DNA of 51,432 bases from Oscillospiraceae bacterium (GCA_022779345.1 JALFTG010000153.1:1-51432), one strand, 5' to 3'. Shown: positions 14,752-24,160, counted from the stretch's first letter. Translations and numbers: made by a program. Notes: generated by a model not told the origin, from the letters alone.

Positions 14752-15354
14752 ATGAATTCTTTTTTTCCCGCTTCTGTTGAAAATCTGATTGACCAGTTTG
14801 CCTCTCTGCCCGGCGTGGGGAAGAAGAGCGCATCCCGGTTGGCATTTCACATCCTGGGTCTGCCCGATGAGCAGGCGCAGGCCTTTGCCAATGCCATTCT
14901 GGAAGCAAAAGCAAAGGTGCACACCTGTCCCGTCTGCCAGAATCTGACGGACACGGAACTGTGCCCTATCTGCTCCAGCGCCAAGCGGGATCATTCCGTG
15001 ATCTGTGTGGTTTCCGAGCCGAAAGATGTACTGTCCGTAGAACGCAGTCACGAATACAATGGAGTATATCATGTACTTCATGGCGTGATCTCTCCCATGA
15101 ATCATGTGGGTCCGGATGACCTGCGGATCTCCGAGCTGGTGGCCAGGGTAGCCAAAGGAGATGTGAGCGAGGTCATTATGGCCACCAATCCCGACACGGA
15201 GGGAGATACCACCGCCATGTATATCTCCCGTCTGCTCAAGCCCTTCGAGGTGAAGGTCACCCGTCTGGCTTACGGTATTCCCGTAGGCTCCAATATTGAA
15301 TTTGTGGACGACGCCACGATTCTCCGCGCCCTCAGCGGCCGTGTGGAGATGTGA
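14752..15354 (+). CDS. recR: Recombination mediator RecR
   Basis: 200 residues, the usual length. The order is an HhH motif (FASLPGVGKKSASRLAFHIL), a four-Cys zinc finger (CPVCQNLTDTELCPIC), and a Toprim domain (VICVVSEPKDVLSVE to NPDTEGDTTAMYISRLL). RecR acts with RecO (and RecF) in loading RecA at gaps. dnaX and the YbaB gene, its common neighbours, are not here; instead it follows rpe. AGGAG precedes the ATG at 14752. Confidence 0.97.
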   Translation: MNSFFPASVENLIDQFASLPGVGKKSASRLAFHILGLPDEQAQAFANAILEAKAKVHTCPVCQNLTDTELCPICSSAKRDHSVICVVSEPKDVLSVERSHEYNGVYHVLHGVISPMNHVGPDDLRISELVARVAKGDVSEVIMATNPDTEGDTTAMYISRLLKPFEVKVTRLAYGIPVGSNIEFVDDATILRALSGRVEM

Positions 15355-15564
15355 GCATCGTCTTTGACGGTATCCCCGGTTTAAACAGGCGGGGAGCTGT
15401 CCATACTAATCCTGTCGCCCGCCCCATATAGTTTACATAACTCATTTTCCGGACGATGGGGAAATCCAAATTATCTGAAATTTTTGCTGGCAGAAATGCC
15501 GGTTTGATTTGTTGCGCTTTTTTGTGTTGTGCGGCAAAGATTCCAATTAAAGGAGAATAGATTT

Positions 15565-17223
15565 ATGGCTTCCAAGCTGAAAATTATCCCCCTCGGGGGA
15601 CTTGGAGAAATCGGTAAGAACATCACCGCCATTGAGTACGGAAAAGATATCATGATCGTGGACTGCGGCATGGGCTTTCCGGAAAACGATATGTACGGCG
15701 TGGATGTGGTCATCCCCGATTTCTCCTACCTGAAAGCAAACAAGTCCCGGATCCGGGGCATTGTCATCACCCATGGTCATGAGGACCATATCGGCGGCAT
15801 TCCGTTCCTCCTCCGGGAGATTGAGGCACCGATCTATGCCACGGAGCTGACCGCCGCCCTGATCGAGCTGAAGCTGGAGGAACATGACCAGCTGACCAAC
15901 ACCCAGATTTTCGTGAAAAAGCCCGGAGACCGGTTCCGGGTGGGCTGTTTCGAGGTGGAAATGATCCATGTGAACCACTCCATTGCTGACGCAGTGGCTC
16001 TGGCCATCAAAACACCCATCGGCACCATCATTCACACCGGCGACTTCAAGGTGGATCTGACGCCCCTGCAGGGGGAAATGACGGATCTGGCCCGCTTCAG
16101 CAAGCTGGGCAACGACGGGGTGCTGGCCCTGATGATGGACTCCACCAATGTGGAAAAACCCGGCTATACCCCTACGGAACGGACGGTTGGCCAGAATTTT
16201 GAAAAGCTGTTCGATGGCTGTGACAAGCGGATTATCATCACCACCTTTGCTTCCAATGTGGACCGGATTCAGCAGATCATCAATGTGGCCCACAAGTACA
16301 AGCGGAAAGTGGCCTTCACCGGACGGAGCCTGGAAAACATCCTGAAGGTCTGCTGCGAGATCGGCAAAATGAATATTCCCGACGGCGTTCTGGTGGATAT
16401 TGACAAGATCAACTCCGTTCCCCGGAACAAGCTGGTCATCATCTGCACCGGCAGCCAGGGGGAGAATATGTCCGCTCTGTACCGGATGGCCTATTCCGTG
16501 CACAAACAGGTGTCCATCGACTCCCACGACATGATCATCATCTCCGCCTCCGCCATTCCCGGCAATGAGATCACCATCGGCAAGGTGATTGATATGCTGT
16601 TCCACAAAGGCGCCAGGGTGGTTTATGACAAGGAGGCCGGTCTCCATGTGTCCGGCCACGCCTCCCGGGAAGAGCTGCGGATGATGCTGGCCCTGACCAA
16701 GCCCAAATATTTCATTCCGGTTCACGGCGAATACCGGATGCTGTGCAAGCACGCGGAGCTGGCCAAGGAAATGGGCGTGAAGCCCAATAATATCATCATC
16801 GCGGAAAATGGTTCTGTCATTGAGGTAGGCCAGCGGAACATCCGGAAAAACAGTGCCGTCAAAGCTGGAGATATTCTGGTGGACGGGTCCGGTGCCAATG
16901 AGATCGGCAGCGATGTGCTCAGCGACCGGAAACATCTGGCCGATGAGGGTATTATTCTGATCTCCCTGGTCCTGTCCGAGGAGGACGGCGCCATGCTCAC
17001 CCCGCCGGAGATTGCCATGCGCGGCTTTGCCGACACAGCGGACACCGCCATGATGGAGAGCAATGTAAAGCGTGTGGTCTACGAAACTATGAGCTACTGC
17101 GATAAAAAGCACATTCAGAATCCCGCTACCATCAAGAGCAAGATCAAGGCCAATCTCACCGGATATCTCTACAAGTCCGTCCGGCGCAGCCCCATGATCG
17201 CTACGGTGATCCACAAGCTCTGA
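15565..17223 (+). CDS. rnj: Ribonuclease J
   Basis: 552 residues, metallo-beta-lactamase plus beta-CASP fold. The zinc motif HGHEDHIGG is at about residue 74, with later ligands in HTGDFKVD and the beta-CASP signatures (TFASNVDRIQQII, CTGSQGE, SGHASREEL, PVHGEYRML). The C-terminal domain includes the DGSGANEIGSDVLSDRKHLA segment. RNase J is the 5'-3' exo- and endonuclease of mRNA decay and rRNA maturation in Firmicutes. The ATG at 15565 has AGGAG upstream; the frame extends 12 codons further but without ribosome site. A 210-bp gap precedes it, holding a small GAAA-loop hairpin (about 15489-15504) and no other recognisable element. Confidence 0.96.
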   Translation: MASKLKIIPLGGLGEIGKNITAIEYGKDIMIVDCGMGFPENDMYGVDVVIPDFSYLKANKSRIRGIVITHGHEDHIGGIPFLLREIEAPIYATELTAALIELKLEEHDQLTNTQIFVKKPGDRFRVGCFEVEMIHVNHSIADAVALAIKTPIGTIIHTGDFKVDLTPLQGEMTDLARFSKLGNDGVLALMMDSTNVEKPGYTPTERTVGQNFEKLFDGCDKRIIITTFASNVDRIQQIINVAHKYKRKVAFTGRSLENILKVCCEIGKMNIPDGVLVDIDKINSVPRNKLVIICTGSQGENMSALYRMAYSVHKQVSIDSHDMIIISASAIPGNEITIGKVIDMLFHKGARVVYDKEAGLHVSGHASREELRMMLALTKPKYFIPVHGEYRMLCKHAELAKEMGVKPNNIIIAENGSVIEVGQRNIRKNSAVKAGDILVDGSGANEIGSDVLSDRKHLADEGIILISLVLSEEDGAMLTPPEIAMRGFADTADTAMMESNVKRVVYETMSYCDKKHIQNPATIKSKIKANLTGYLYKSVRRSPMIATVIHKL

Positions 17224-17226
17224 GCC

Positions 17227-18129
17227 ATGGCTGTCCCGTATTTTGACGCCCATTGTGACACCATCGTCGCTTCGGAGTACCTGCGGGTCAATGCCGGGCA
17301 GCTGGATCTGACGCGTCTGTCCGCTTATCGGCCGGCAGCGCAGATTTTCGCCGTCTGCACGCCGGAAGATTTTCCGGGAGGATATAGGCAGTTTCTGCCC
17401 CGTCTGGTCTCGGAATTGGAGGAAAACCGATACCTGGTGACATTGTGCCGCTCCGCCGGGGACATCCGGCAGTCGGCAGAGGACGGAAAAATCGCCGCAC
17501 TCATCGCCATCGAGGGCGCTGAGCATTTTGGGTGCTCCATTGACGGACTGCACCGGGCATATGAACTGGGGGTCCGGTCCGTGAATCTGACCTGGAACTT
17601 CGATAATGCCCTGGCCGGGGCCGCCATGGATTCCGGAAAGGGCCTGACAGAGCAGGGGAGAACCTTCGTCCGGGAAGCCCAGGAAATGGGTGTCATGATG
17701 GATCTGTCCCATGCCTCGGAGCGGACCTTCTGGGACACCCTGGCCATTGCGGAGAAACCGGTCTATGCCACCCACTCTGACGCCATGGCACTGTGCCATC
17801 ACCTCCGGAATCTGACCGATGCCCAGTTCCAGGCCCTGGCCCGTACGGGCGGAGGGGCAGGGGTCAACCTGTACCCGGAATTTCTGGGCCTGACCCGGGA
17901 TCTGGACGCCGTGATTGCCCATATCGAGCATTTTCTCGCACTGGGCGGGGAACAGGCTGTATTTCTGGGTACGGATTTTGACGGCATTGATCAGACTCCT
18001 GCAGGGTTAAACGGCGTGGAGGATATGGAACGGCTCTATGACGGGCTGCTCCGGCGGAACTATCCCGAGCAGCTGGTCCAGGACATCTTTTACAACAATC
18101 TGCTGAACATACTGGAGAGATCACTTTGA
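17227..18129 (+). CDS. Membrane dipeptidase-like protein (peptidase M19)
   Basis: 300 residues of the M19 renal-dipeptidase family. Metal-site segments are visible: DAHCDTI at the start, IAIEGAEHF near 95, VMMDLSHASERTFWD near 155, KPVYATHSDAMAL near 178 and LGTDFDGID near 246. These zinc enzymes cleave dipeptides, including some with D-residues at the second position. No signal peptide is present, so it is cytoplasmic. It starts 3 bp after the RNase J stop and overlaps the next gene by 4 nt, so it is part of one operon. Confidence 0.93.
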   Translation: MAVPYFDAHCDTIVASEYLRVNAGQLDLTRLSAYRPAAQIFAVCTPEDFPGGYRQFLPRLVSELEENRYLVTLCRSAGDIRQSAEDGKIAALIAIEGAEHFGCSIDGLHRAYELGVRSVNLTWNFDNALAGAAMDSGKGLTEQGRTFVREAQEMGVMMDLSHASERTFWDTLAIAEKPVYATHSDAMALCHHLRNLTDAQFQALARTGGGAGVNLYPEFLGLTRDLDAVIAHIEHFLALGGEQAVFLGTDFDGIDQTPAGLNGVEDMERLYDGLLRRNYPEQLVQDIFYNNLLNILERSL

Positions 18130-18458
18130 ACATTCAGATTTTTGGACGGAGCAAATGCTTTGATACGAAAAAAGCCGAGCGCTGGTTCAAGGAACGGCGC
18201 ATCAAGTATCAGCTCATCGACATTGACCGCTACGGCATGAGCAGGGGAGAGCTGACCAGCGTGAAAAACGCGGTGGGACTGCCCGCGCTGCTGAATGAGA
18301 AAGCAGCCGACTACCCGCTGGTGCAGTATCTGGCCTTTGACGCCGATAAATTCGAAAAACTGCTGGAAGATCCCCGGCTCATCCGTACTCCCGTGGTACG
18401 CAACGGGAAACAGGCCACCGTGGGATACGCTCCGGAGGTCTGGGCCTCCTGGCAATGA
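18126..18458 (+). CDS. ArsC/Spx-family thioredoxin-like protein
   Basis: 110 residues, thioredoxin-like. The N-terminal strand leads to [18 protein letters not shown], with one Cys at the position used by ArsC and Spx, and later [15 protein letters not shown] supplies the family's Arg/Pro turn. It lacks a second Cys nearby, so it is more like the uncharacterised ArsC-like clostridial proteins than a proven arsenate reductase or Spx. The start is TTG at 18126 inside a TTGA overlap with the dipeptidase stop, with GGAGAG upstream; no in-frame ATG gives a complete fold. Confidence 0.85.
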   Translation: MNIQIFGRSKCFDTKKAERWFKERRIKYQLIDIDRYGMSRGELTSVKNAVGLPALLNEKAADYPLVQYLAFDADKFEKLLEDPRLIRTPVVRNGKQATVGYAPEVWASWQ

Positions 18459-18462
18459 GCAG

Positions 18463-18503
18463 AAAAGCCGTTTCGGACAACGAGATGTCCGAAACGGCTT
18501 TTT
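18463..18503 (+). terminator. Intrinsic terminator after the rnj operon
   Basis: A perfect 17-bp stem (18463-18479 with 18486-18502), six-base loop and a T-run, directly after the ArsC-like gene. Confidence 0.92.
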
Positions 18504-18539
18504 CCGGTTTCTGTCCGGCGGAAATCCTGCCGGGGCGTA

Positions 18540-18568
18540 TTGAAAAAAGGTGTGGAACTGGTTATAAT
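18540..18568 (+). promoter_or_regulatory. Predicted sigma-A promoter of the DUF1653-M3 peptidase pair
   Basis: TTGAAA (18540-18545), 17-nt spacer, TATAAT (18563-18568), about 34 bp before the ATG. Confidence 0.7.
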
Positions 18569-18601
18569 AGCCTCATTGAAGTATCAGCAAGGAGGTCCCT
18601 T

Positions 18602-18880
18602 ATGGAGCAGAATCGGTTTCAGCCCGGGGAAATTGTCCGGCATTTCAAGCGGGAGACCCTCACGCCAGAGGAACGCGCCCAGGGGAAATATCTCTATGAG
18701 ATCGTCGGTACCGCTACCCACAGCGAGACCCGGGAGCAGATGATGGTCTACCGGGCGCTGTACGGTGACGGCGGACTCTATGTCCGGCCGCTGGAGATGT
18801 TCCTGAGCGAAGTGGATCACGAAAAATACCCGGAAATCCGGCAAAAATACCGGTTTGAGTCCCTGCGTGAGGGCGAGTAA
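18602..18880 (+). CDS. DUF1653 domain protein
   Basis: 92 residues. The DUF1653 pattern is clear: [13 protein letters not shown], then [26 protein letters not shown], then [20 protein letters not shown]. The domain is a small beta-barrel-like fold of unknown function, common in Firmicutes. The ATG at 18602 has AGGAGG 6 nt upstream; the longer open frame has none. It begins its own transcript and lies 10 bp before the peptidase gene. Confidence 0.9.
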   Translation: MEQNRFQPGEIVRHFKRETLTPEERAQGKYLYEIVGTATHSETREQMMVYRALYGDGGLYVRPLEMFLSEVDHEKYPEIRQKYRFESLREGE

Positions 18881-18890
18881 AGGAGTCCCT

Positions 18891-20576
18891 ATGAAAGTAT
18901 CAGAATTACCGTATCAGAGAGTCACCATCGAAGAACTGGAGGCCTCGGTGCAGGAGATCCTCTCCGCCATTGAGAATGCCCGGTCCGTGGAAGATGTGCT
19001 GGAAGCCCGGAAGGCCTATAACGAACTGAGCAAGCGGTACAGTACCGCCAGTGCCCTGTCCTATATGCGCTATACCATCAACACCGTGGACGAATTTTAT
19101 CTGGCAGAGAAGGACTATTACGATGAAATCGGTCCGGAGGCGGCCAATCTGGACCTGGAATATACCAAGGCACTGCTGAATTCCCGGTTCCGGCCGGAGC
19201 TGGAACAGCGGCTGAATCCGCTGGTGTTCCGGAGCATGGAAAACGGTCTGAAGTCCATGGCCCCGGAGATCATTCCGGACATGGTGGAGGAGAACAAACT
19301 GGTTTCCGAGTATTCTCAGCTCATGGCAGGCATGGAGTTCACCTTCCGGGGCGAGACCATGTCCCGGGCCATGCTGATGAAATACGCCAGTGACGATGAC
19401 CGGGAGACCCGGAAAGAGTGCTATGAAGTGCTGGGCAGCACATTGGCACAGCACAGCGACCAGCTCGACCGCATTTTCGATGACCTGGTCCATGTGCGGG
19501 ACCGGATGGCCAAAACGCTGGGCTACAAAGACTTTGTGGAGCTTGGGTATTACCGGATGAACCGCCTGTGCTATGACGCAGACATGGTAAAGCAGTTCCG
19601 GGAGAATGTCCGGCGGGACCTGGTACCGGTGGTGTCCCGTCTGCGGACGGAAAATGCGAAACGGCTGGGCATCGACCATTTCATGCTGTATGACCTGGGC
19701 GTCATCATTCCCGGCGGTGACCCGAAGCCCTGCGGCAAGGACGCCATCTTTGCCGCGGCGAAGGAAATGTATCATGCCATGGGCAGCGAGACCGGGGAAT
19801 TCATCGACATGATGCTGGAAAACGAGGCCTTCGATGTGGATGCCCGTACCAACAAGTGGGGCGGTGGCTACTGCACGGAATTTTCCGATTTCCGCCAGCC
19901 GTTTATCCTGGCCAACTTCAACGGCACTGCCGATGATGTGGACACCGTCACCCATGAGGCGGGCCACGCTCTGAACGACTACCTGTGCTTTGATAACGAA
20001 TACGCTGTGGAGCTGGGCTGCGGCGGCATGGAGACGGCAGAGACCCATTCCATGAGCATGGAGTTTTTCGCCTGGCCCTATATGGAGAAATTCTTCGGGG
20101 AAAATGCTGGGAAGTACCGGTACCGTCACGCCCTGGACGCTTTCTCTTTCATTCCCTACGGCACCATGGTGGATGCTTTCCAGCACATTGTCTACGAGCA
20201 TCCGGATATGACGCCTGCGGAGCGCAATGCCGCCTGGTTGGAGCTGGAAAAGCGGTTCCGCCCCTATATTGACATGGAGGGCATCCCGTATCTGGAACAG
20301 GGCACCCGGTGGCAGTATCAGATGCACATTTTCGAGACGCCGTTTTATTATATCGACTACTGTCTGGCCCAGACGGCGGCATTCCAGTTCCTGCTTGCCT
20401 CTCTGGAGAATTATGATGATGCCTTTGCGAAATACCTGCGTTTCTCCAGACAGGGCGGGGAAAAGGTCTGGACGGAACTGCTCACCGAGGCGGGGCTGAA
20501 ATCTCCCTTTGAAGAGGGCGCCCTGGCAGAGATGGCAGGGAAAGTGGAAGATCTGCTCAACCGCATCCGCCCTTGA
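18891..20576 (+). CDS. M3 family oligoendopeptidase
   Basis: 561 residues, soluble zinc peptidase. The metal motif is HEAGH in DTVTHEAGHALNDYL (about residue 356), with the third ligand in ETHSMSMEFFAWP; the C-terminal YQMHIFETPFYYIDYCLAQ region is typical of PepF-like M3 enzymes. It degrades short peptides in the cytoplasm. The start is ATG 18891 after AGGAG; the upstream extension of the frame overlaps DUF1653 and is rejected. The length is slightly under the usual 590-600 residues of PepF but the catalytic core is complete. Confidence 0.94.
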   Translation: MKVSELPYQRVTIEELEASVQEILSAIENARSVEDVLEARKAYNELSKRYSTASALSYMRYTINTVDEFYLAEKDYYDEIGPEAANLDLEYTKALLNSRFRPELEQRLNPLVFRSMENGLKSMAPEIIPDMVEENKLVSEYSQLMAGMEFTFRGETMSRAMLMKYASDDDRETRKECYEVLGSTLAQHSDQLDRIFDDLVHVRDRMAKTLGYKDFVELGYYRMNRLCYDADMVKQFRENVRRDLVPVVSRLRTENAKRLGIDHFMLYDLGVIIPGGDPKPCGKDAIFAAAKEMYHAMGSETGEFIDMMLENEAFDVDARTNKWGGGYCTEFSDFRQPFILANFNGTADDVDTVTHEAGHALNDYLCFDNEYAVELGCGGMETAETHSMSMEFFAWPYMEKFFGENAGKYRYRHALDAFSFIPYGTMVDAFQHIVYEHPDMTPAERNAAWLELEKRFRPYIDMEGIPYLEQGTRWQYQMHIFETPFYYIDYCLAQTAAFQFLLASLENYDDAFAKYLRFSRQGGEKVWTELLTEAGLKSPFEEGALAEMAGKVEDLLNRIRP

Positions 20577-20683
20577 TGCAGAATCCGCCGAAAAACCCCG
20601 ATTTTAACCGGCTTCTTCCGGCAATCTATGAAATATGCTCGGTTTAAACTTTCATTTTCCCGGTTTTTCGGGTATTTTGGAAA

Positions 20684-20712
20684 TTGCACTTACGACCGGA
20701 ATCGCATATAAT
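20684..20712 (+). promoter_or_regulatory. Predicted sigma-A promoter of the aminotransferase
   Basis: TTGCAC (20684-20689), 17-nt spacer, TATAAT (20707-20712). Confidence 0.68.
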
Positions 20713-20747
20713 ACTGATTAAAACAGAGAATATGGAGGACGATGAAC

Positions 20748-21938
20748 ATGAAACCTCTTTCCACAGTTGCATCCGCAGTCAAAGCATCCACCACGCTGAT
20801 GATCGATTCCAAGGCCAAGCAGATGAAGGCTGACGGCCTGGATGTGGTCGGTTTTGGCGCCGGCGAGCCGGATTTCAACACACCGGACAACATCCAGGAG
20901 GCCGGTATTGCCGCCATCCGGGAGGGCAAGACCAGATATACCCCCGCCGCCGGCATCGTGCCCCTGCGTCAGGCCATCGCTGACAGTCTGAAGCGGGATC
21001 TGGGTGTGGATTATGATTATACCCAGATTGTCGTTTCCAGCGGTGCCAAGCACAATCTCTATATCACCCTGTCCGTGCTGATCAACCCCGGCGACGAGGT
21101 GATCCTGCCCGCGCCGTTCTGGCTGAGCTATGACGAGATGGTCCGCATGGTGGGCGGCGTAACGGTAATCGTCAATGCCCCCGAGTCCCAGAATTTCAAA
21201 ATCACTGCCCAGCAGTTGGAGGCAGCCATCACCCCCAGAACCAAGGCGTTCATTCTGAACAACCCCTCCAATCCCACCGGTATGCTGTACAGCAGGGAAG
21301 AGCTGGAAGCGCTGGCCGCCGTGTGCGTGAAGCATGATCTGTACATCATCTCTGACGAAATTTATTTCAAGCTCCTGTATGACGGCCGCACCTTTACCAG
21401 CGTTGCCGCACTGGGCGAGGAGGTCAAAGAGCGCACCATCCTGATCAACGGTGTTTCCAAGTCCTACGCCATGACCGGCTGGCGCATCGGCTATGCTGCC
21501 GCTCCTGCCAACATCGCCAAGGTCATGTCCAACTTCCTCAGCCATTCCACTGGCAGTGCCTCCACCATCAGCCAGTGGGCAGCAGTGGAGGCCTTCAATG
21601 GTCCCCAGGACACGGTGGAAGCCATGCGTAAGGTCTTTGAGGAGCGGCGGAACTACATCGTCCAGCGCATGAACAGCATCGACGGCGTCAGCTGCATTGA
21701 GCCGGAGGGCGCATTCTATGTGATGATGAACATTGAGCAGCTGAAAGGCAGGACCCTGGGCGGCACGCTCATTGAGACCAGCGATGATTTTGCCATGGCA
21801 TTCCTGGAAAAGGAACTGGTTGCCGTGGTACCCTGCACCGGCTTCGGTGCCCCGGATTTTGTCCGCTGGACCTACGCTACCAGCATGGAGAACATTAAAG
21901 AAGGCCTGGATCGTCTGGAACGGTTCCTGAAGGCCTGA
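20748..21938 (+). CDS. Class I/II PLP-dependent aminotransferase (aspartate aminotransferase-like)
   Basis: 396 residues of fold-type I, AspC/AAT subgroup Ib. Visible are VVGFGAGEPDFNTPDNI, KTRYTPAAGIVPLRQAI, the NNPSNPTGM turn, SDEIYFKLLYDG, and the PLP Lys in NGVSKSYAMTGWRIGY near residue 235, with the substrate Arg late in VRWTYATS. It probably transfers amino groups between aspartate or a related amino acid and 2-oxoglutarate. Two ATGs compete: 20742 is only 3 nt from GGAGG, while 20748 is 9 nt away and gives the usual MKPLS start, so the second is chosen. It is a single-gene transcript. Confidence 0.93.
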   Translation: MKPLSTVASAVKASTTLMIDSKAKQMKADGLDVVGFGAGEPDFNTPDNIQEAGIAAIREGKTRYTPAAGIVPLRQAIADSLKRDLGVDYDYTQIVVSSGAKHNLYITLSVLINPGDEVILPAPFWLSYDEMVRMVGGVTVIVNAPESQNFKITAQQLEAAITPRTKAFILNNPSNPTGMLYSREELEALAAVCVKHDLYIISDEIYFKLLYDGRTFTSVAALGEEVKERTILINGVSKSYAMTGWRIGYAAAPANIAKVMSNFLSHSTGSASTISQWAAVEAFNGPQDTVEAMRKVFEERRNYIVQRMNSIDGVSCIEPEGAFYVMMNIEQLKGRTLGGTLIETSDDFAMAFLEKELVAVVPCTGFGAPDFVRWTYATSMENIKEGLDRLERFLKA

Positions 21939-21959
21939 TATTTCAAATCAAAGTCAGAA

Positions 21960-21995
21960 AAACCGCACCGTCTGTTCAGTCAGACGGTGCGGTTT
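21960..21995. terminator. Bidirectional terminator between aminotransferase and xerC
   Basis: A perfect 15-bp stem (21960-21974 with 21981-21995), six-base loop. The stop codon of the convergent recombinase gene (21976-21978) is inside the loop, and one arm codes its last residues. Confidence 0.88.
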
Positions 21996-23025
21996 CTGTA
22001 TCCGGTTCTGCTTCCGGTTCCCCGGTTTCCTCCGGCCGGAAGGAAGCCAGGGGATTGGCTGCAGCCGCAATGCGAAGGCCGCTGTTGTCCACATGGGTAT
22101 AGATCTGGGTAGTGTTCAGATTTTCATGGCCCAGAACCTCCTGCAGTGTACGTACATCCACGCCGTTGGACAGCATCAGCGTGGCTGCTGTATGCCGTAG
22201 CTTATGGCTGGAGTATTTCTCCGCATCCAGTCCGGCGTTTTTCAGCGTCTTTTTCACCATGGCATGGACGGCATCCGTGCTCATCCGCTTCCGGCGGTTG
22301 GACAGAAAGAGTGCATTTTTATCGATGGCTGCAATGGTATTTCGAACCAGCAGATAGTCGTTGATTGCTTCTGTGCAGGCCTCATTCAGATATACCATGC
22401 GCTCCTTGGCACCTTTGCCCATAATCCGCAGATGGTCGCCCTGGATGTCTGACAGGTTCAGTCCCACGATCTCCGAGATTCGCAGTCCGCAGTTCAAAAA
22501 CAGGCAGATAATACAGTAATCCCGAGCCTTATGCGGCCCGTCCACCGCCAGCAGCAGCCGCTGGGATTCCTCCAGCGTCAGATACCGGGGCAGCGTTTTG
22601 GGCAGCTTGGGGGTGTCCAGATCTGCGATGGGGTTCTCATCCAAAAGATGGGCCTTTGTGGTCAGGTATTTGAAAAAACTCCGCAGCGCTGCAATCTTCC
22701 GGGCGCGGGAAGAGGCAGTCAGACCGTACTCCAGTTCTCCGGCGTTCTTGTTTTTTACCCGGTCCCGGGAGAGGAAGGACAGATAGTCATAGACTTCCGC
22801 CATAGTGACCTTCCGGAGGAATTCCACATCCACATCCATGATGCTGATGTCCTCCAGTTCCGCATCCCGAGGGACAAGTCCTCTGGACAGTTTCACATAC
22901 CGCAGAAAATTCCGCAGATCCAGGAAATATTCATTCACCGTGGCGCTGGAATGTCCACGGATGGTCTCATGATAGGTCAGAAAGTCCCGCAAAACCGGCG
23001 GTGACTCCGTCCGATAATCCGACAT
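21976..23025 (-). CDS. Tyrosine recombinase, XerC/XerD-like
   Basis: 349 residues. The N-terminal SAM-like domain (LRDFLTYHETIRGHSSATVNEYFLDLRNF) precedes the catalytic domain, where the full active set appears: Arg in NCGLRISEIVGL, Lys in GKGAKERMVYL, HKLRHTAATLML, the GHENLNTTQ histidine and Tyr in IYTHV. Xer enzymes resolve chromosome dimers at dif. It is longer than a typical Xer (about 300) because of an extended linker near residue 80-100 and an acidic tail (EPEAEPDTETAPSD). No att-like repeat or phage gene is nearby, so a host Xer role is preferred over an integrase. It lies 9 bp after the DUF218 gene. Confidence 0.9.
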   Translation of the reverse strand: MSDYRTESPPVLRDFLTYHETIRGHSSATVNEYFLDLRNFLRYVKLSRGLVPRDAELEDISIMDVDVEFLRKVTMAEVYDYLSFLSRDRVKNKNAGELEYGLTASSRARKIAALRSFFKYLTTKAHLLDENPIADLDTPKLPKTLPRYLTLEESQRLLLAVDGPHKARDYCIICLFLNCGLRISEIVGLNLSDIQGDHLRIMGKGAKERMVYLNEACTEAINDYLLVRNTIAAIDKNALFLSNRRKRMSTDAVHAMVKKTLKNAGLDAEKYSSHKLRHTAATLMLSNGVDVRTLQEVLGHENLNTTQIYTHVDNSGLRIAAAANPLASFRPEETGEPEAEPDTETAPSD

Positions 23026-23034
23026 GGTGCCTCC

Positions 23035-23808
23035 TTAAAATCCAAACACATAAAAATGGGTCAGGCCGAATGCCTCCCGGATGAAATAATTGACAGCCAG
23101 CGTGGGATAGCTGGTTTTGGCCGCAATCCCCGCCACATCCGTAAATCCCGCAGCCTCTGCCATCAGTTTGGCACGGTGCAGGTGGTATTCGCTGGATACG
23201 ATCCCCACGGTTTCTGTCGCTTCGCCGCCGAGGGACTCAATGATTTCCCGGGAAAACCGGAGGTTTTCCTCCGTGGAGGTGGCTTTGCATTCCCGGACGA
23301 CCCGTTTCGACTCGATGCCGTGGCTGGTGAGCCATTCATACATACATTGCGCCTCCGTCAGATCCTCACCGGGTCCCTGGCCGCCGGAGACAATGGCAAT
23401 CGCATCCGGATGTTCCTCCAGATACTCCAGCGTGGCATTCAGCCGGTTTGTCAGGGAGAGGGAAGGGGTTGAACCGTTGACTCCGGCACCCAGCACGATA
23501 ATATAATCCGGGGAAGCCTCCGCATCTGTCCGGGCGTCCCGGATGATGAGCACTTCCAGAAAAGCAAAATAGGCCGTCCCGATGATCAGGACAATGCTCA
23601 GGATGGTTTTCAGAATCCGGATCAGTTTTGGATGCTTGTCACGGGCCGTGCGGAACCATGTGTAAATAAAAATCAGTATTCCGAAAAACGCCAGGGCCAG
23701 TCCCAGATAAGAATGTCCCACGACGAAAAAAGTCAGGCACAGGCCAACCAGAACCAGAATTGTTCCCAGCGTCAGCCGCAGTTTCAAATAAATCGATGAA
23801 TCATGCAT
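23035..23808 (-). CDS. DUF218/YdcF-like membrane protein
   Basis: 257 residues. Three hydrophobic segments (about 10-30, 34-52, 66-88) anchor a DUF218 domain with the family motifs DYIIVLGAGVNG, AIVSGGQGPGEDLTEA and IVSSEYHLHRAKLMAEAAGF. Relatives include SanA, ElyC and YdcF, which affect envelope integrity in enterobacteria; the enzymatic role is unknown. The ATG has AGGAGA upstream. It is the first gene of a pair with xerC, under a promoter whose -35 is covered by a long inverted repeat. Confidence 0.88.
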   Translation of the reverse strand: MHDSSIYLKLRLTLGTILVLVGLCLTFFVVGHSYLGLALAFFGILIFIYTWFRTARDKHPKLIRILKTILSIVLIIGTAYFAFLEVLIIRDARTDAEASPDYIIVLGAGVNGSTPSLSLTNRLNATLEYLEEHPDAIAIVSGGQGPGEDLTEAQCMYEWLTSHGIESKRVVRECKATSTEENLRFSREIIESLGGEATETVGIVSSEYHLHRAKLMAEAAGFTDVAGIAAKTSYPTLAVNYFIREAFGLTHFYVFGF

Positions 23809-23866
23809 TTCAGTTCTCCTTTGCAGTTCAGAGGGAAGTGCAGCAGGCAGCGAATGCTATGAATAG

Positions 23867-23895
23867 ATCATAACACAAATATTTTTAAAATTCAA
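23867..23895 (-). promoter_or_regulatory. Predicted sigma-A promoter of DUF218-xerC
   Basis: Minus-strand TTGAAT (23895-23890), 17-nt spacer, TATGAT (23872-23867). Confidence 0.6.
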
Positions 23896-23919
23896 CAAAA
23901 TAAAAATTTTGTTGAATTT
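23888..23919. repeat. 14-bp perfect inverted repeat over the -35 of DUF218-xerC
   Basis: Left arm 23888-23901, AAAA loop, right arm 23906-23919. It covers the -35 hexamer of the minus-strand promoter, as a repressor operator would. It has no GC clamp like the terminators of this window. Confidence 0.75.
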
Positions 23920-24130
23920 AGGGGAGGGCTAATTCGGAAATTACAGAGAAACAAGGGATATTACTGACCGCTGCTTCGTGGAAAGAGCTCCGAAAAAGCA
24001 TCTCGATAAACGCTCGACATCGGATCGATCCGCAGGAAATCTGACATAGATGACAGATAAACCGCAGGCCAGACAGCATCCGCTGCCATTTTCAATAGCG
24101 ATGACGACCGGGAGTGTTACCTCATAATAT

Positions 24131-24160
24131 AATAATAATAAATAATAATAAATAATAATA
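24131..24160. repeat. Three tandem copies of a 10-bp A/T unit
   Basis: AATAATAATA occurs three times in perfect tandem, flanked by more of the same trinucleotide. The 10-bp period places the A tracts on one face of the helix, which may bend the DNA. Confidence 0.8.

Noticed and set aside
21976..23025. Tyrosine recombinase as mark of an integrated element
   Set aside because: No att-like direct repeats, no phage or plasmid genes, no tRNA boundary and no change in codon use around it; an Xer-type host role is simpler.
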